Position numbers and translations under genes: made by a program. From Phycisphaerae bacterium SM23_33 (GTDB lineage: Bacteria > Planctomycetota > Phycisphaerae > SM23-33): a DNA stretch of 6,601 nucleotides. The notes beneath the pieces are model-generated. The model worked only from the letters and a program-made list of their open reading frames with translations. It did no database searches and was not told the DNA's origin. Shown piece after piece: positions 1-5,806 of the stretch. Position 1 is the stretch's first letter, and each line of letters opens with the position of its first letter. Location of the stretch: contig LJUF01000235.1 of the NCBI GenBank assembly GCA_001303665.1, forward strand, positions 1 to 6,601, in the 5' to 3' direction.

Positions 1-246
1 AAAGGGCCGGCCGCTGAGCGGCCGTCTAGCCCGGCCCCAGCCGGCCAGGAGGACTCCGGCCGCCAGCGGCGCCGCGCACAGGCCTGCGGCGGCGGAAGGG
101 TATTGCCCGGTGAGGATCCTGGCCGCCATCAGGAAGGCGGCGGCCAGTGCCCCGGCGGAGCCGGCGACGGCCGCGGCCTCGGCCGCACGCACCGCCAGCA
201 TGCGGCGACGGAACCGCTGGAGGATGTGCAGAATTCGCTCGCGCAT
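1..246 (-). CDS. N-terminal part of a two-helix membrane protein, runs off the window
   Basis: An open frame starts with ATG at 244-246 and is still open at base 1, giving 82 codons. The first 15 residues are strongly basic (MRERILHILQRFRRR). An Ala-rich hydrophobic stretch follows at about residues 21-45, a short polar loop containing TGQYP at 46-50, a second hydrophobic stretch at about 52-70, and then a basic segment (GRARRP). This is the pattern of a helical hairpin anchored in the inner membrane with its N-terminus in the cytoplasm. The frame is open upstream to a TGA at 367-369, and I see no clear Shine-Dalgarno before the ATG, so a start at an upstream TTG or at Met16 is possible. It follows the LolA-like gene by 162 bp on the same strand. 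I do not recognise the family; the missing C-terminal part would decide its function. Confidence 0.6.
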   Translation of the reverse strand, partial: MRERILHILQRFRRRMLAVRAAEAAAVAGSAGALAAAFLMAARILTGQYPSAAAGLCAAPLAAGVLLAGWGRARRPLSGRPF

Positions 247-408
247 GGACAATCTGTAGCCGGCGGGGCCCGGCCTTCGGCAGTCCAACTGCGTCGGCAA
301 GCGGCGGCCGGCGCCAGGCAGGGCGTAATCCTGGCCGGCCAGGTTCCGCCTCAGAGTGCCGGACTCTCAACCAAAAGAAATGCAATCGGCAGGCCAGAGC
401 CTGGTGCG

Positions 409-1255
409 TCAGGGCTTTTTCTCGGCTATGACCTCTTTGGGGGCGGGGATGGGCTTACCGGTGTCGGCGTCGGTCCATTGGGCCTCGAGGGCGGCTGCCG
501 GGAGCTTGAACTCCTCGTCCCTGATCTTCTCCGCGCGAACCGTCTCGAAGAACACGCTGGAGACCGGCCGGACGACCTCGCTGCGGCCGTCCTCCCGCTC
601 CACCTTGATCTCCAGCTTGGCCGTCGAGACCCGCATGAGCCCGTCCTTGGGGCTGATGCCCATCCTGACCTCGCTGGTGCCCTTGAGCAGATGGTGGATC
701 GCGCTGCCGGGCTTGGCCACGGACTCCAGGGCGAACCACTTCAGGCCGGGGAATCCCTTGGCGTGCTCGGCCACCTCGTCCGTGGGGACGAACTTCACCG
801 AGGCGGCGAGATTCTCATACCCGGCGGCGGAGGCCGACGGCGTGATAGAAGTTCGCCGGCGTGACCTTCCTGCGCCGGCCCAGCGGCCCGTCGGCCGTCG
901 CCGGGCGGTAGGCGTAGACGTGCTTGCCGTCGCAGACGCGCACCTCCTGGGAAGGAACGTCCAGCCGCGTCTTGGCGGCCGGCGGCTTGGCCCAGATCTC
1001 GAAGGTGTACTGCCTGTACTCCGGCGGCAGCTCCGACTCCTCCCCCGTCACGGCCCCCCTGCCCTTGATGTGCACGCCCTCCAGGCCGCGCGCCTTGGCG
1101 GCCAGCTCCAGAAACTCTTTGGGCTGCGCTATCTTGACAGCCGCCTGGGTCGTTGCCGGTGCCGCCGGCTGAGTCGTCTGGGAATCGGCCGCCGCCGCCA
1201 GCGCCGCCGCCAGGACCGCTGCCGCAACTGCAAGCCGATATCGTGCTTGGTTCAT
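409..1255 (-). pseudogene. LolA-like periplasmic protein, split by a one-base frameshift
   Basis: Two open frames form one protein. The 5' part (815-1255, 146 codons) has a signal peptide (residues 1-23, hydrophobic core LAVAAAVLAAALAAA) and a Thr/Gln/Pro/Ala-rich linker. It continues with a beta-rich segment, FEIWAKPPAAKTRLDV, and VCDGKHVYAYRP, which resembles the ivsDGk-x-x-wvYdP strand of the LolA/LolB fold. The 3' part (409 to about 829) supplies FVPTDE, an SVFFETVRAEKIRDEEFKLP strand pair typical of the LolA C-terminus, and a short Pro-rich tail. Removing one base near 821-829 joins them as HAVGLAAGYENLAASV and gives 281 aa, a normal length for such exported carriers. The likely role is periplasmic lipid or lipoprotein binding, but this is fold-level inference and DUF2092-type relatives are an alternative. 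The start is ATG at 1253-1255 with AAAGG about 10 nt upstream. It lies 42 bp after rpoN, likely in the same transcript. Confidence 0.65.
815..832 (-). other. Frameshift site in the LolA-like gene
   Basis: Reading the minus strand, the upstream frame runs CTC CGC CGC CGG GTA TGA and stops at 815-817. Skipping one base in the C/G-rich run at 821-829 gives CTC GCC GCC GGG TAT GAG and continues for 138 more codons. Skipping the U of the UGA gives the same downstream frame, so a +1 shift at the stop codon would also work formally, as in prfB. I see no prfB-like Shine-Dalgarno a few bases before the stop. An assembly error or true mutation in the GCC/CGC repeat is therefore the simpler reading. Confidence 0.7.
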
Positions 1256-1297
1256 GAGCCGGTTGCCTTTCTGGGCCCTCTCCCCTGGCCGAGCCGC

Positions 1298-2773
1298 CTA
1301 ATACTGTTTTCGTTGCCGGGCGGGGGGGATGTTGAGCAGATTCCTGTATTTTGCCACGGTGCGCCTGGCAATTTTCACGCCCCCGGCGGCCAGGGCCTCG
1401 GCCACCTGGTCGTCGGACAGCGGCTTGGACTTGTCTTCCTGGTCCACGATCTCGCGCAGCTTGGCCTTGATGGCGTCCCAGGCCACGTCCTCCCCGCTGC
1501 TGGTGGTCTTGCCGCCGGAGAAGAACATCCGCAGGGGGAAGATGCCTCGCGGGGTCTGGACGTACTTTCCGGCGACGGCCCGGCTGACGGTGGCGACGTG
1601 GACGCCGACCTTCCTGGCCACCTCGGTCATGGGCAGCGGCCGCAGGGCTTCCTCCCCGCGTTCCAGAAAATCCTTCTGGGCCTGGAAGACCTCCTCCATC
1701 ACCCGCCGGACGGTCTGCCGGCGCTGGGCGATGGCCCCGATCAGCCACTGGGCCGAACGCAGGTTCCGGCGAAGGAATTCCTTGGCCCCCGGGTCGGTGT
1801 GGCGCCGCCGGGCCATCTTGCTGTACGCCCTGGATACCCTCAGCCCCGGACCCGCCCCGTCGCGCATGACGATGCTCACGTTGCCGGCCTCGTCCGGCTC
1901 CACGATGGCGTCGGGAGCGATGTACGGCACCGGGCGGGCGCCGATCAGCCGCCCCGGCCGCGGGTCCAGGCGCGACAGGTGCGACAGGGCCTGCCGCACC
2001 TGCTGGGTGGACCGCCCGGTTCGCTTGGCGATCTGCGGCACGTGGTTCAGCTCGATCTCGCGGAGGAAATCGGTGACCAGTTGCCGGGCCAGGGCCACGT
2101 CCTGGCCGGCGGCTTCCTCGGCCTCCAATTGGATCAGCAGGCACTCCTGGAGGTCGCGGGCGCCGACGCCGGGCGGGTCCAGGCGCTGGACCATGGGCAG
2201 GGCGGCGTTGAGGGCGGCCACCGTGATGGGCGGGTCGGTGCCGCGGGTCAGCTCCTCCAGGGGGGTGCGGAGGTAGCCGTCATCGTCGATGTTCTGGATG
2301 ATGACCCGGCCGGCGGCCTTGGCCTCGTCGGCGGCCTCGACGAAGGCCCACTGGCCGAGCAGGTGATCCATGAGGCTTTCGGGCGGGGCCGGGGTGTTGG
2401 CCAGGGCATCCAGCTTGACGTCACGCTCGCCGCTGTAGGCGGCGGGACGGTACGGCCGGTCCGCCCAGTCCAGGTCCTCGGCGTAGGCCTCGTTGAAATC
2501 GGCCAGCCGCTCGAAGTCGGCCTGGTTGCTGTTGTCCTGCTTCACGACCAGCGGCTCTTCGCCGCGGTCGGGCGCCTCCTGCTCGCGCACGGGGGCCTCG
2601 GCCTCCAGGCCGGCGTCGCGCAGCTCCAGGCAAGGGTTGGACGCCAGCTCCTGCTCGATCCGTTCCTGCAGGGCCATCAGCGGCAGTTGCAGGATCTCCA
2701 TCGCCTGGATGATCCGAGGCGACAGCTTCATCCGCTGCTCGAGCCGGAGTTGTTGGGATACGTCCAGCCTCAT
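1298..2773 (-). CDS. rpoN: RNA polymerase sigma-54 factor (RpoN)
   Basis: This 491-aa protein has the full sigma-54 plan. Region I (residues 1-50) is rich in Gln and Leu: QQLRLEQRMKLSPRIIQAM and then LQLPLMALQERIEQELASNP, the part that contacts AAA+ activators and holds the closed complex. An acidic variable region II follows (about 51-115), then the core-binding domain (about 120-330). The helix-turn-helix domain is at about 380-420 (MTEVARKVGVHVATVSRAV, then TPRGIFPLRMFF). The RpoN box that reads the -24 element is intact as ARRTVAKYR at 469-477. Length and ends match the family, so it should be functional. The ATG at 2771-2773 fixes the canonical N-terminus, and GGGAG lies just upstream. 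It directs polymerase to -24/-12 promoters and needs bacterial enhancer-binding proteins, none of which is encoded here. It is followed closely by the LolA-like gene and preceded by the unknown exported protein. Confidence 0.97.
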   Translation of the reverse strand: MRLDVSQQLRLEQRMKLSPRIIQAMEILQLPLMALQERIEQELASNPCLELRDAGLEAEAPVREQEAPDRGEEPLVVKQDNSNQADFERLADFNEAYAEDLDWADRPYRPAAYSGERDVKLDALANTPAPPESLMDHLLGQWAFVEAADEAKAAGRVIIQNIDDDGYLRTPLEELTRGTDPPITVAALNAALPMVQRLDPPGVGARDLQECLLIQLEAEEAAGQDVALARQLVTDFLREIELNHVPQIAKRTGRSTQQVRQALSHLSRLDPRPGRLIGARPVPYIAPDAIVEPDEAGNVSIVMRDGAGPGLRVSRAYSKMARRRHTDPGAKEFLRRNLRSAQWLIGAIAQRRQTVRRVMEEVFQAQKDFLERGEEALRPLPMTEVARKVGVHVATVSRAVAGKYVQTPRGIFPLRMFFSGGKTTSSGEDVAWDAIKAKLREIVDQEDKSKPLSDDQVAEALAAGGVKIARRTVAKYRNLLNIPPARQRKQY

Positions 2774-2782
2774 GACTCTCCC

Positions 2783-2810
2783 ATTCTACACGAGTTGGCG
2801 TTACGGACAA
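2783..2810 (-). promoter_or_regulatory. Probable sigma-70-type promoter of rpoN, nearly leaderless
   Basis: On the minus strand TTGTCC (2805-2810, 4 of 6 match to TTGACA) is followed after 16 bp by TAGAAT (2783-2788, 5 of 6 match to TATAAT). Only 9 bases (GGGAGAGTC) separate the -10 box from the rpoN ATG, so transcription would begin within a few bases of the start codon. Either the mRNA is leaderless or nearly so, or the box is fortuitous and GGGAG acts as Shine-Dalgarno on a longer transcript. Confidence 0.45.
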
Positions 2811-2882
2811 TAGCCTCGCTGCGGACACGCCAATACAAAACTACGATTGGAACGCCGCGGATGCCTGAAGCCGCCCGGGGCG

Positions 2883-4316
2883 TCAGGGCCCCTGCCGCTC
2901 GATCGCCTTTTTCCTCTGCTGCTCGATCTTCGCCTGCGCCAGCTCGGCCAGGGCGGCCCGGCCCGCCTCCCGGTACGGGTTGGGCCGCGGCTTGCCGTCG
3001 CGCCCGGGCCTGGGGACCGGCAGCTCCGCATAGATTCCAGCGGCCGCCATGGCCTCATCAACGTGCACCCGGCACGTGCCCAGGTTTCGCACCGCGGCCA
3101 CGGCGTTTCGCCGGAAGGCGCTGGCGCGGTCCCAGGCGTTGCGGTTGGCCAGCTCGGCGATGAGCACGATCTCGTCGTCGCCGCTCAGCGGGCCCAGTTG
3201 GCCGGCGCAGGCGGCGCCGATCGGCTGCACCTCGATGTCCTCGACGTAGGGCAGCAAGCCGGTGTGAACGCAGGGCGGGAGCCCGCGCATGCCGCGAAGC
3301 TGCTCCAGCAGCAGGATCCGCATCGTCAGCCGCTGCGAGACCCGAACGCAGCCATCCCGCTGGGCCCGCTCGGGGTCAATCCGGTAGTCCTGCGGGTTGC
3401 CGCGCTGGTTGAAGTAACGCAGCACCCACGCGGTGTCGGTGAAGGCCGCCTTGGTCATGGCGGCCCGGATGACGGCCTCCACCGCGTCGGCGCGCTGGGT
3501 CTGCACCAGCAGGGCGGCCACGTCGACGGCCGGCAGCTCCTCGCGCTGGGTGAGCTTCCGGATGTAGGCGGGAATGTTGTCGGCGCCCAGGTCGGAGAAG
3601 TCCAGCTCGCCCAAGGCCGTCTCGGCCGCGAGGTTGAGCGGGTCGTCGGCGGTGCCGTGGCCCACGCGGGAGGCCGCCGTGGCGGCCCAGAAGCCCGAGC
3701 CGGTCGGGGCGTGGAAAAGGATCGCCCAGGCGTTGACCCGGCTGGAGCGGATGATCCGAGTCTTGCCGTCGGCGGCGCGCTGCCCGCTCTGATAGGGGAT
3801 CGGCTCGTGATGCAGCCCGACCACCAGCACGAACTCGTAGTCTTCCGAAAAGCCGAGCTTCGGGCCGGGCTTGGCCGGCTGTTTCCGGGGCGCGGCCTGC
3901 TCATTATCGTCCCGACCCTTTTCCTCGCCCTGCTCCTCGGGCAGCTCCGGCAGCACCACCCGCAGGCCGCGCTTCCGGAGCGGGGCCGCGACCTTTCTCA
4001 GCAGCTCGGACTTGACGCCGGCCGGCCAGTAGCTCGCGGACGTCTCCCCCCCGCCGAACGGCGAGCGGGCCAGCACCGCAACGGGCTCGGCCTGCTTGTC
4101 GAAGACCTGCCAGGCCTCGGCGGCCTCGGCCCCCCGCCGCGCTGCCTGCTGCGTGGCGGTCGCGTACTCATCCTCGAACTTGTACAGCACCTGGGGGCCT
4201 TCCCTGGCGTCGCTGCGCTCGCGCCGCAGCTGCCGGACCTGCTGGAGCGACACGCCGGCCTGGCAGAGCCCCCAGGCGAAAACGACGGTCAAGGCAAGGG
4301 CACTTCGATGTCTCAC
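2883..4316 (-). CDS. Exported or membrane-anchored protein of unknown function, 477 aa
   Basis: I do not recognise this family. The chosen start is GTG at 4314-4316, because GGGAG lies 6 nt upstream and the start puts a signal-like N-terminus first: RHR, then the hydrophobic run SALALTVVFAWGLCQAGVS at 5-23. An upstream ATG at 4401-4403 would add 29 residues that look non-coding. WGLC is not a proper lipobox. Residues 75-125 contain an ARSPFGGGETSASYWPAG segment and a hydrophobic strand, RKRGLRVVLPELP. Residues 127-153 are a charged Lys/Glu/Pro linker. Residues 155-245 look alpha/beta (DYEFVLVVGLHH, then NAWAILFHAPTGSGFWAATAAS). From about 255 on it is helical, possibly HEAT-like, ending in a Lys/Gln-rich helix. 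The strand pair with a W-A-x-x-x-x-APTG turn loosely recalls secreted DUF799/CsgG-N-like folds, which is a weak guess. It lies between recR and rpoN, 157 bp and 109 bp from them. Confidence 0.75.
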   Translation of the reverse strand: MRHRSALALTVVFAWGLCQAGVSLQQVRQLRRERSDAREGPQVLYKFEDEYATATQQAARRGAEAAEAWQVFDKQAEPVAVLARSPFGGGETSASYWPAGVKSELLRKVAAPLRKRGLRVVLPELPEEQGEEKGRDDNEQAAPRKQPAKPGPKLGFSEDYEFVLVVGLHHEPIPYQSGQRAADGKTRIIRSSRVNAWAILFHAPTGSGFWAATAASRVGHGTADDPLNLAAETALGELDFSDLGADNIPAYIRKLTQREELPAVDVAALLVQTQRADAVEAVIRAAMTKAAFTDTAWVLRYFNQRGNPQDYRIDPERAQRDGCVRVSQRLTMRILLLEQLRGMRGLPPCVHTGLLPYVEDIEVQPIGAACAGQLGPLSGDDEIVLIAELANRNAWDRASAFRRNAVAAVRNLGTCRVHVDEAMAAAGIYAELPVPRPGRDGKPRPNPYREAGRAALAELAQAKIEQQRKKAIERQGP

Positions 4317-4318
4317 GG

Positions 4319-4355
4319 CCTTCTCCCGCGGAGCGGCCTCCGCCCTTAATATTAA
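4319..4355 (-). promoter_or_regulatory. Leader of the 477-aa gene: AT-rich -10-like palindrome, hairpin, Shine-Dalgarno
   Basis: Three elements are stacked before the GTG start. TTAATATTAA (4346-4355) is a perfect 10-bp palindrome in very GC-rich surroundings and contains a -10-like TAATAT, but I see no good -35 box 16-18 bp upstream. Next is a 6-bp hairpin, GCGGAG/CTCCGC with a 4-nt loop (4328-4343). The Shine-Dalgarno GGGAG (4323-4327) directly abuts the hairpin. This could be a promoter with a leader hairpin that influences ribosome access, but the evidence is only positional. Confidence 0.3.
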
Positions 4356-4473
4356 CCCCCAAGACCCGCCGCCGTTTCTCCGCCCCGGGGCTGGCGGGCT
4401 CACTTCAGTGACGCCGGCTGAGCCGAGCGACGACCCTCAGTCCCCCCAAGCCAGCCCAGTGCCTCCAAGTCGC

Positions 4474-5073
4474 TTACAGCTCCCTCCGCTGGCTGATGGC
4501 GTCGGTGAGGATGGACTTGGTGGCGTACTCGATCTGCCCGCCGGCCGGCAGGCCCCGGGCCAGCCGCGTCACCTTCACGCGCGTCCCCGCCAGCGCCCGC
4601 CCCACGTGCAGGGCGGTGGCGTCGCCGGCCACGTCCGGGTTCGTGCCCAGGATGACCTCCTTCACCCCGCCGGCCTTGACGCGGGCGACCAGGGCCGCGA
4701 TGGTCAGGTCCTCCGGGGCGGTGTCCTCCAGCGGCGCCACGTGCCCCATCAGCACGTGGTACAGCCCGCGGTACGCCCCGGTGGCCTCCAGCGCCAGCAG
4801 GTCCTTGGGCTGCTCCACGGCGCAGATGACCGACCGGTCGCGGCGGGGGTCGGCGCAGATCTCGCACAGCTCGCCCTCGGCAATGTTGAAGCAGGACCTG
4901 CAGGGGCGGATCTTGGTCTTGAGGTCGCGGATGGCCTCGGCCAAGGCGAAGGCCTCCTCGTCGGCGGCCTTGAGAAGGTGGAAGGCCACGCGCTCGGCCG
5001 AGCGCGGGCCGATGCCCGGCAGCTTGCCCAGCTCGGCCATGAGGCGCTCGAGGCTTTGGGAGTATCCGGCCAT
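4474..5073 (-). CDS. recR: Recombination mediator protein RecR
   Basis: This 199-aa protein is complete and of standard RecR length. RecR works with RecO (and RecF) to load RecA onto SSB-coated single-stranded DNA at gaps; it acts in the cytoplasm as a ring-shaped clamp. In order it shows an N-terminal helix-hairpin-helix (LGKLPGIGPRSAERVAFHLL, 15-34) and a Cys4 zinc finger with C58, C61, C70 and C73. The Toprim domain follows (from about 80: SVICAVEQPKDLLALE with E87, then YHVLMGHVAPLED, then TNPDVAGDATA at 145-155). The C-terminal Walker-B-like segment is LPAGGQIEYATKSILTDAI. In the TNP motif A149 and D151 stand where many relatives have Glu (VEGEATA). The ATG at 5071-5073 has GGGAG 6 nt upstream. 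The gene normally follows ybaB; here a repeat-flanked cassette separates them, and array 5097-5170 ends 23 bp from its start codon. Confidence 0.97.
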   Translation of the reverse strand: MAGYSQSLERLMAELGKLPGIGPRSAERVAFHLLKAADEEAFALAEAIRDLKTKIRPCRSCFNIAEGELCEICADPRRDRSVICAVEQPKDLLALEATGAYRGLYHVLMGHVAPLEDTAPEDLTIAALVARVKAGGVKEVILGTNPDVAGDATALHVGRALAGTRVKVTRLARGLPAGGQIEYATKSILTDAISQRREL

Positions 5074-5096
5074 AGTCGTCTCCCGGAGGGTGGAGC

Positions 5097-5170
5097 CGTA
5101 ATCCGTGATCCGTAATCGATAATCAGTAATCCGTGATCGGTAACCCGTAATCAGTAATCCGTAATCAATC
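5097..5170. repeat. Left heptamer array, ten units of NGTAATC
   Basis: On the plus strand, 5097-5166 is ten head-to-tail 7-bp units in perfect register, followed by AATC. The consensus is [C/G/A]GTAATC. Five units are exactly CGTAATC or CGTGATC before the first GGTAACC unit at 5139-5145, and two units are AGTAATC. Variation is concentrated at unit position 1 and as A/G at position 4 and T/C at position 6. The array lies between the recR ribosome-binding site and the 3' flank of the four-helix-bundle gene. It is inverted relative to the array at 5737-5806. Confidence 0.9.
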
Positions 5171-5204
5171 TGGACGCTGTGTCCACCCTCGCGTTTTGCG
5201 GGGG
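5171..5204 (-). other. Two small hairpins downstream of the four-helix-bundle gene
   Basis: On the plus strand TGGAC GCTGT GTCCA (5171-5185) is a 5-bp stem with a 5-nt loop. Next to it, CCCTCGC GTTTT GCGGGGG (5186-5204) forms a 7-bp stem with one G-T pair. They lie 26 bp or more after the TAG stop of the gene at 5231-5629 and just inside the left repeat array. Neither is followed by a T-run on the minus strand, so an intrinsic terminator is not supported; they may be internal structural parts of the cassette. Confidence 0.3.
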
Positions 5205-5230
5205 CGGCCCCGGGCGCGCGGGTCCGAGCC

Positions 5231-5629
5231 CTATTCGGCTTCGCCTTGCTTCTGCCGCTGGAGATACGCGATGTAGCCGTTCAGCAGCTTGAAGAGCCTC
5301 ACGGCATCGTTCTTGAGATCCTCAAGCTGCTCTCTCGGAGCATATTCTTCGTCGATGCAGACGTTGATGTCATCCACAATTTCCGCCAGCGAGCCCCTGG
5401 ACTGTCGGCAGAAGCGGGTATTGTCCTGCCAATGGTATCTGCCGTGCCCTTCGGCGATGTTGTTCGTGAGCGAAACCGCCGCCTTGCTCATCTGGTGCCG
5501 CGGGGCGAACCTCTCTTCCACCGGCAGCAGCTTGACCAATCTGTAAACCCTTTTCCGAAACGCCCTGGCCGCCTTGTACACCTCCAGGTCGTCAAAGCCG
5601 AAGGGACTGCTGCCTTCGTCATACCCCAT
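5231..5629 (-). CDS. Four-helix-bundle protein of the S23 / 23S rRNA intervening-sequence family
   Basis: This 132-aa protein carries the family signature: FDDLEVYKAAR near the N-terminus (12-22), QMSKAAVSLTNNIAEGHGR (46-64) with the hallmark NIAEG-x-x-R, and SRGSLAEI (77-84) before a long C-terminal amphipathic helix (about 98-127). The family (TIGR02436 type) includes the proteins encoded inside 23S rRNA intervening sequences of Leptospira and is structurally related to Avd of diversity-generating retroelements. It forms a basic pentameric bundle thought to bind nucleic acid, but its role here is unknown. The ATG at 5627-5629 has GAGGTGA upstream. Hand-counted GC over 5281-5520 is about 57%, against about 73% for rpoN bases 1681-1740, which points to acquisition. 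It sits between two inverted heptamer arrays and interrupts ybaB-recR. It is not inside an rRNA gene and no reverse transcriptase is nearby. Confidence 0.93.
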   Translation of the reverse strand: MGYDEGSSPFGFDDLEVYKAARAFRKRVYRLVKLLPVEERFAPRHQMSKAAVSLTNNIAEGHGRYHWQDNTRFCRQSRGSLAEIVDDINVCIDEEYAPREQLEDLKNDAVRLFKLLNGYIAYLQRQKQGEAE

Positions 5630-5675
5630 GCCATCTCACCTCTTCCAGACGGGAAGGACTACGGGCCGCCGCAGG

Positions 5676-5704
5676 ATTCTCCCCGATTCTTGCCGCCGTA
5701 TCAA
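5676..5704 (-). promoter_or_regulatory. Candidate promoter inside the cassette, driving the four-helix-bundle gene
   Basis: On the minus strand TTGATA (5699-5704, 5 of 6 match to TTGACA) is separated by 17 bp from GAGAAT (5676-5681, 4 of 6 match to TATAAT). A start about 7 bp downstream would leave a leader of roughly 40 nt containing the GAGGTGA Shine-Dalgarno of the gene at 5231-5629. It lies inside the repeat brackets, so the gene could be expressed independently of the host operon. Confidence 0.4.
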
Positions 5705-5736
5705 CCGCCGCCGCAAGCCCCGGCGCCCACCTGCCG

Positions 5737-5806
5737 GATTACCGGCCGCCGGTTACCGATTACCGGTTACCGATTACCGGTTACGGATCACCGATTACGG
5801 ATCACG
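5737..5806. repeat. Right heptamer array, ten units of G[A/G]TTACC, inverted copy
   Basis: On the plus strand 5737-5806 divides exactly into ten 7-bp units. Nine fit G[A/G]T[T/C]AC[C/G], the reverse complement of the left-array unit, and one (GGCCGCC, 5744-5750) is degenerate. GGTTACCGATTACC is duplicated exactly in tandem at 5751-5764 and 5765-5778, so a 14-bp higher-order period is visible. The outermost unit, GATCACG (5800-5806), overlaps the last codon and TGA stop of ybaB. GGTTACC units are near-palindromes, so small hairpins are also possible within the array. Confidence 0.9.

Larger units (their letters stand above)
5097..5806. mobile_element. Candidate insertion cassette: inverted 70-bp repeat arrays around an S23-type gene
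   Basis: Three observations define one unit. Two arrays of ten 7-bp units each are in opposite orientation at the two ends. A single gene with lower GC than its neighbours lies between them with its own promoter-like element. The whole sits exactly between ybaB and recR, genes that are usually adjacent in bacteria. The layout resembles a transposon end structure or an rRNA intervening sequence (a base-paired stem closing on an S23 ORF). There is no transposase, and I see no convincing target duplication at 5085-5096 and 5807-5820. Any mobility would therefore have to be supplied in trans or be a rare event. Alternatively it is a repeat-rich spacer that grew around a resident gene. Confidence 0.45.

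Noticed and set aside
353..367. Dyad AGAGT-GCCGG-ACTCT between the LolA-like gene and the membrane protein gene.
   Set aside because: It is a short 5-bp arm dyad and no promoter could be placed beside it; chance is a sufficient explanation.
390..403. Intrinsic terminator after the LolA-like gene: CAGGC/GCCTG stem with a TTTCTTTT run beyond.
   Set aside because: The stem has only 5 bp and the T-rich run begins about 9 nt after it, so it does not meet the usual form.
795..2144. A 449-codon minus-strand frame overlapping rpoN.
   Set aside because: It is the wrong frame of rpoN; it is rich in Gly/Arg/Pro and has no motif, while the RpoN frame is unambiguous.
356..3163. A 935-codon open frame on the plus strand.
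   Set aside because: It lies antisense to rpoN and the LolA-like gene, its translation is low-complexity (Gly/Leu/Arg/Pro) with no recognisable domains, and the minus-strand genes it overlaps are clear families. Long antisense frames are expected in GC-rich genes.
2847..4349. A 500-codon plus-strand open frame opposite the 477-aa gene.
   Set aside because: The composition is shadow-like. The minus-strand frame has a signal peptide, a Shine-Dalgarno and globular sequence, so it is the real one, though this is the least certain strand choice in the window.
5097..5170. CRISPR array.
   Set aside because: The units are 7 bp, contiguous and without spacers, and there are no cas genes.
5231..5629. 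Avd protein of a diversity-generating retroelement.
   Set aside because: The fold family is related, but there is no reverse transcriptase, template repeat or variable repeat in the window. The motif set fits ordinary S23-type proteins.
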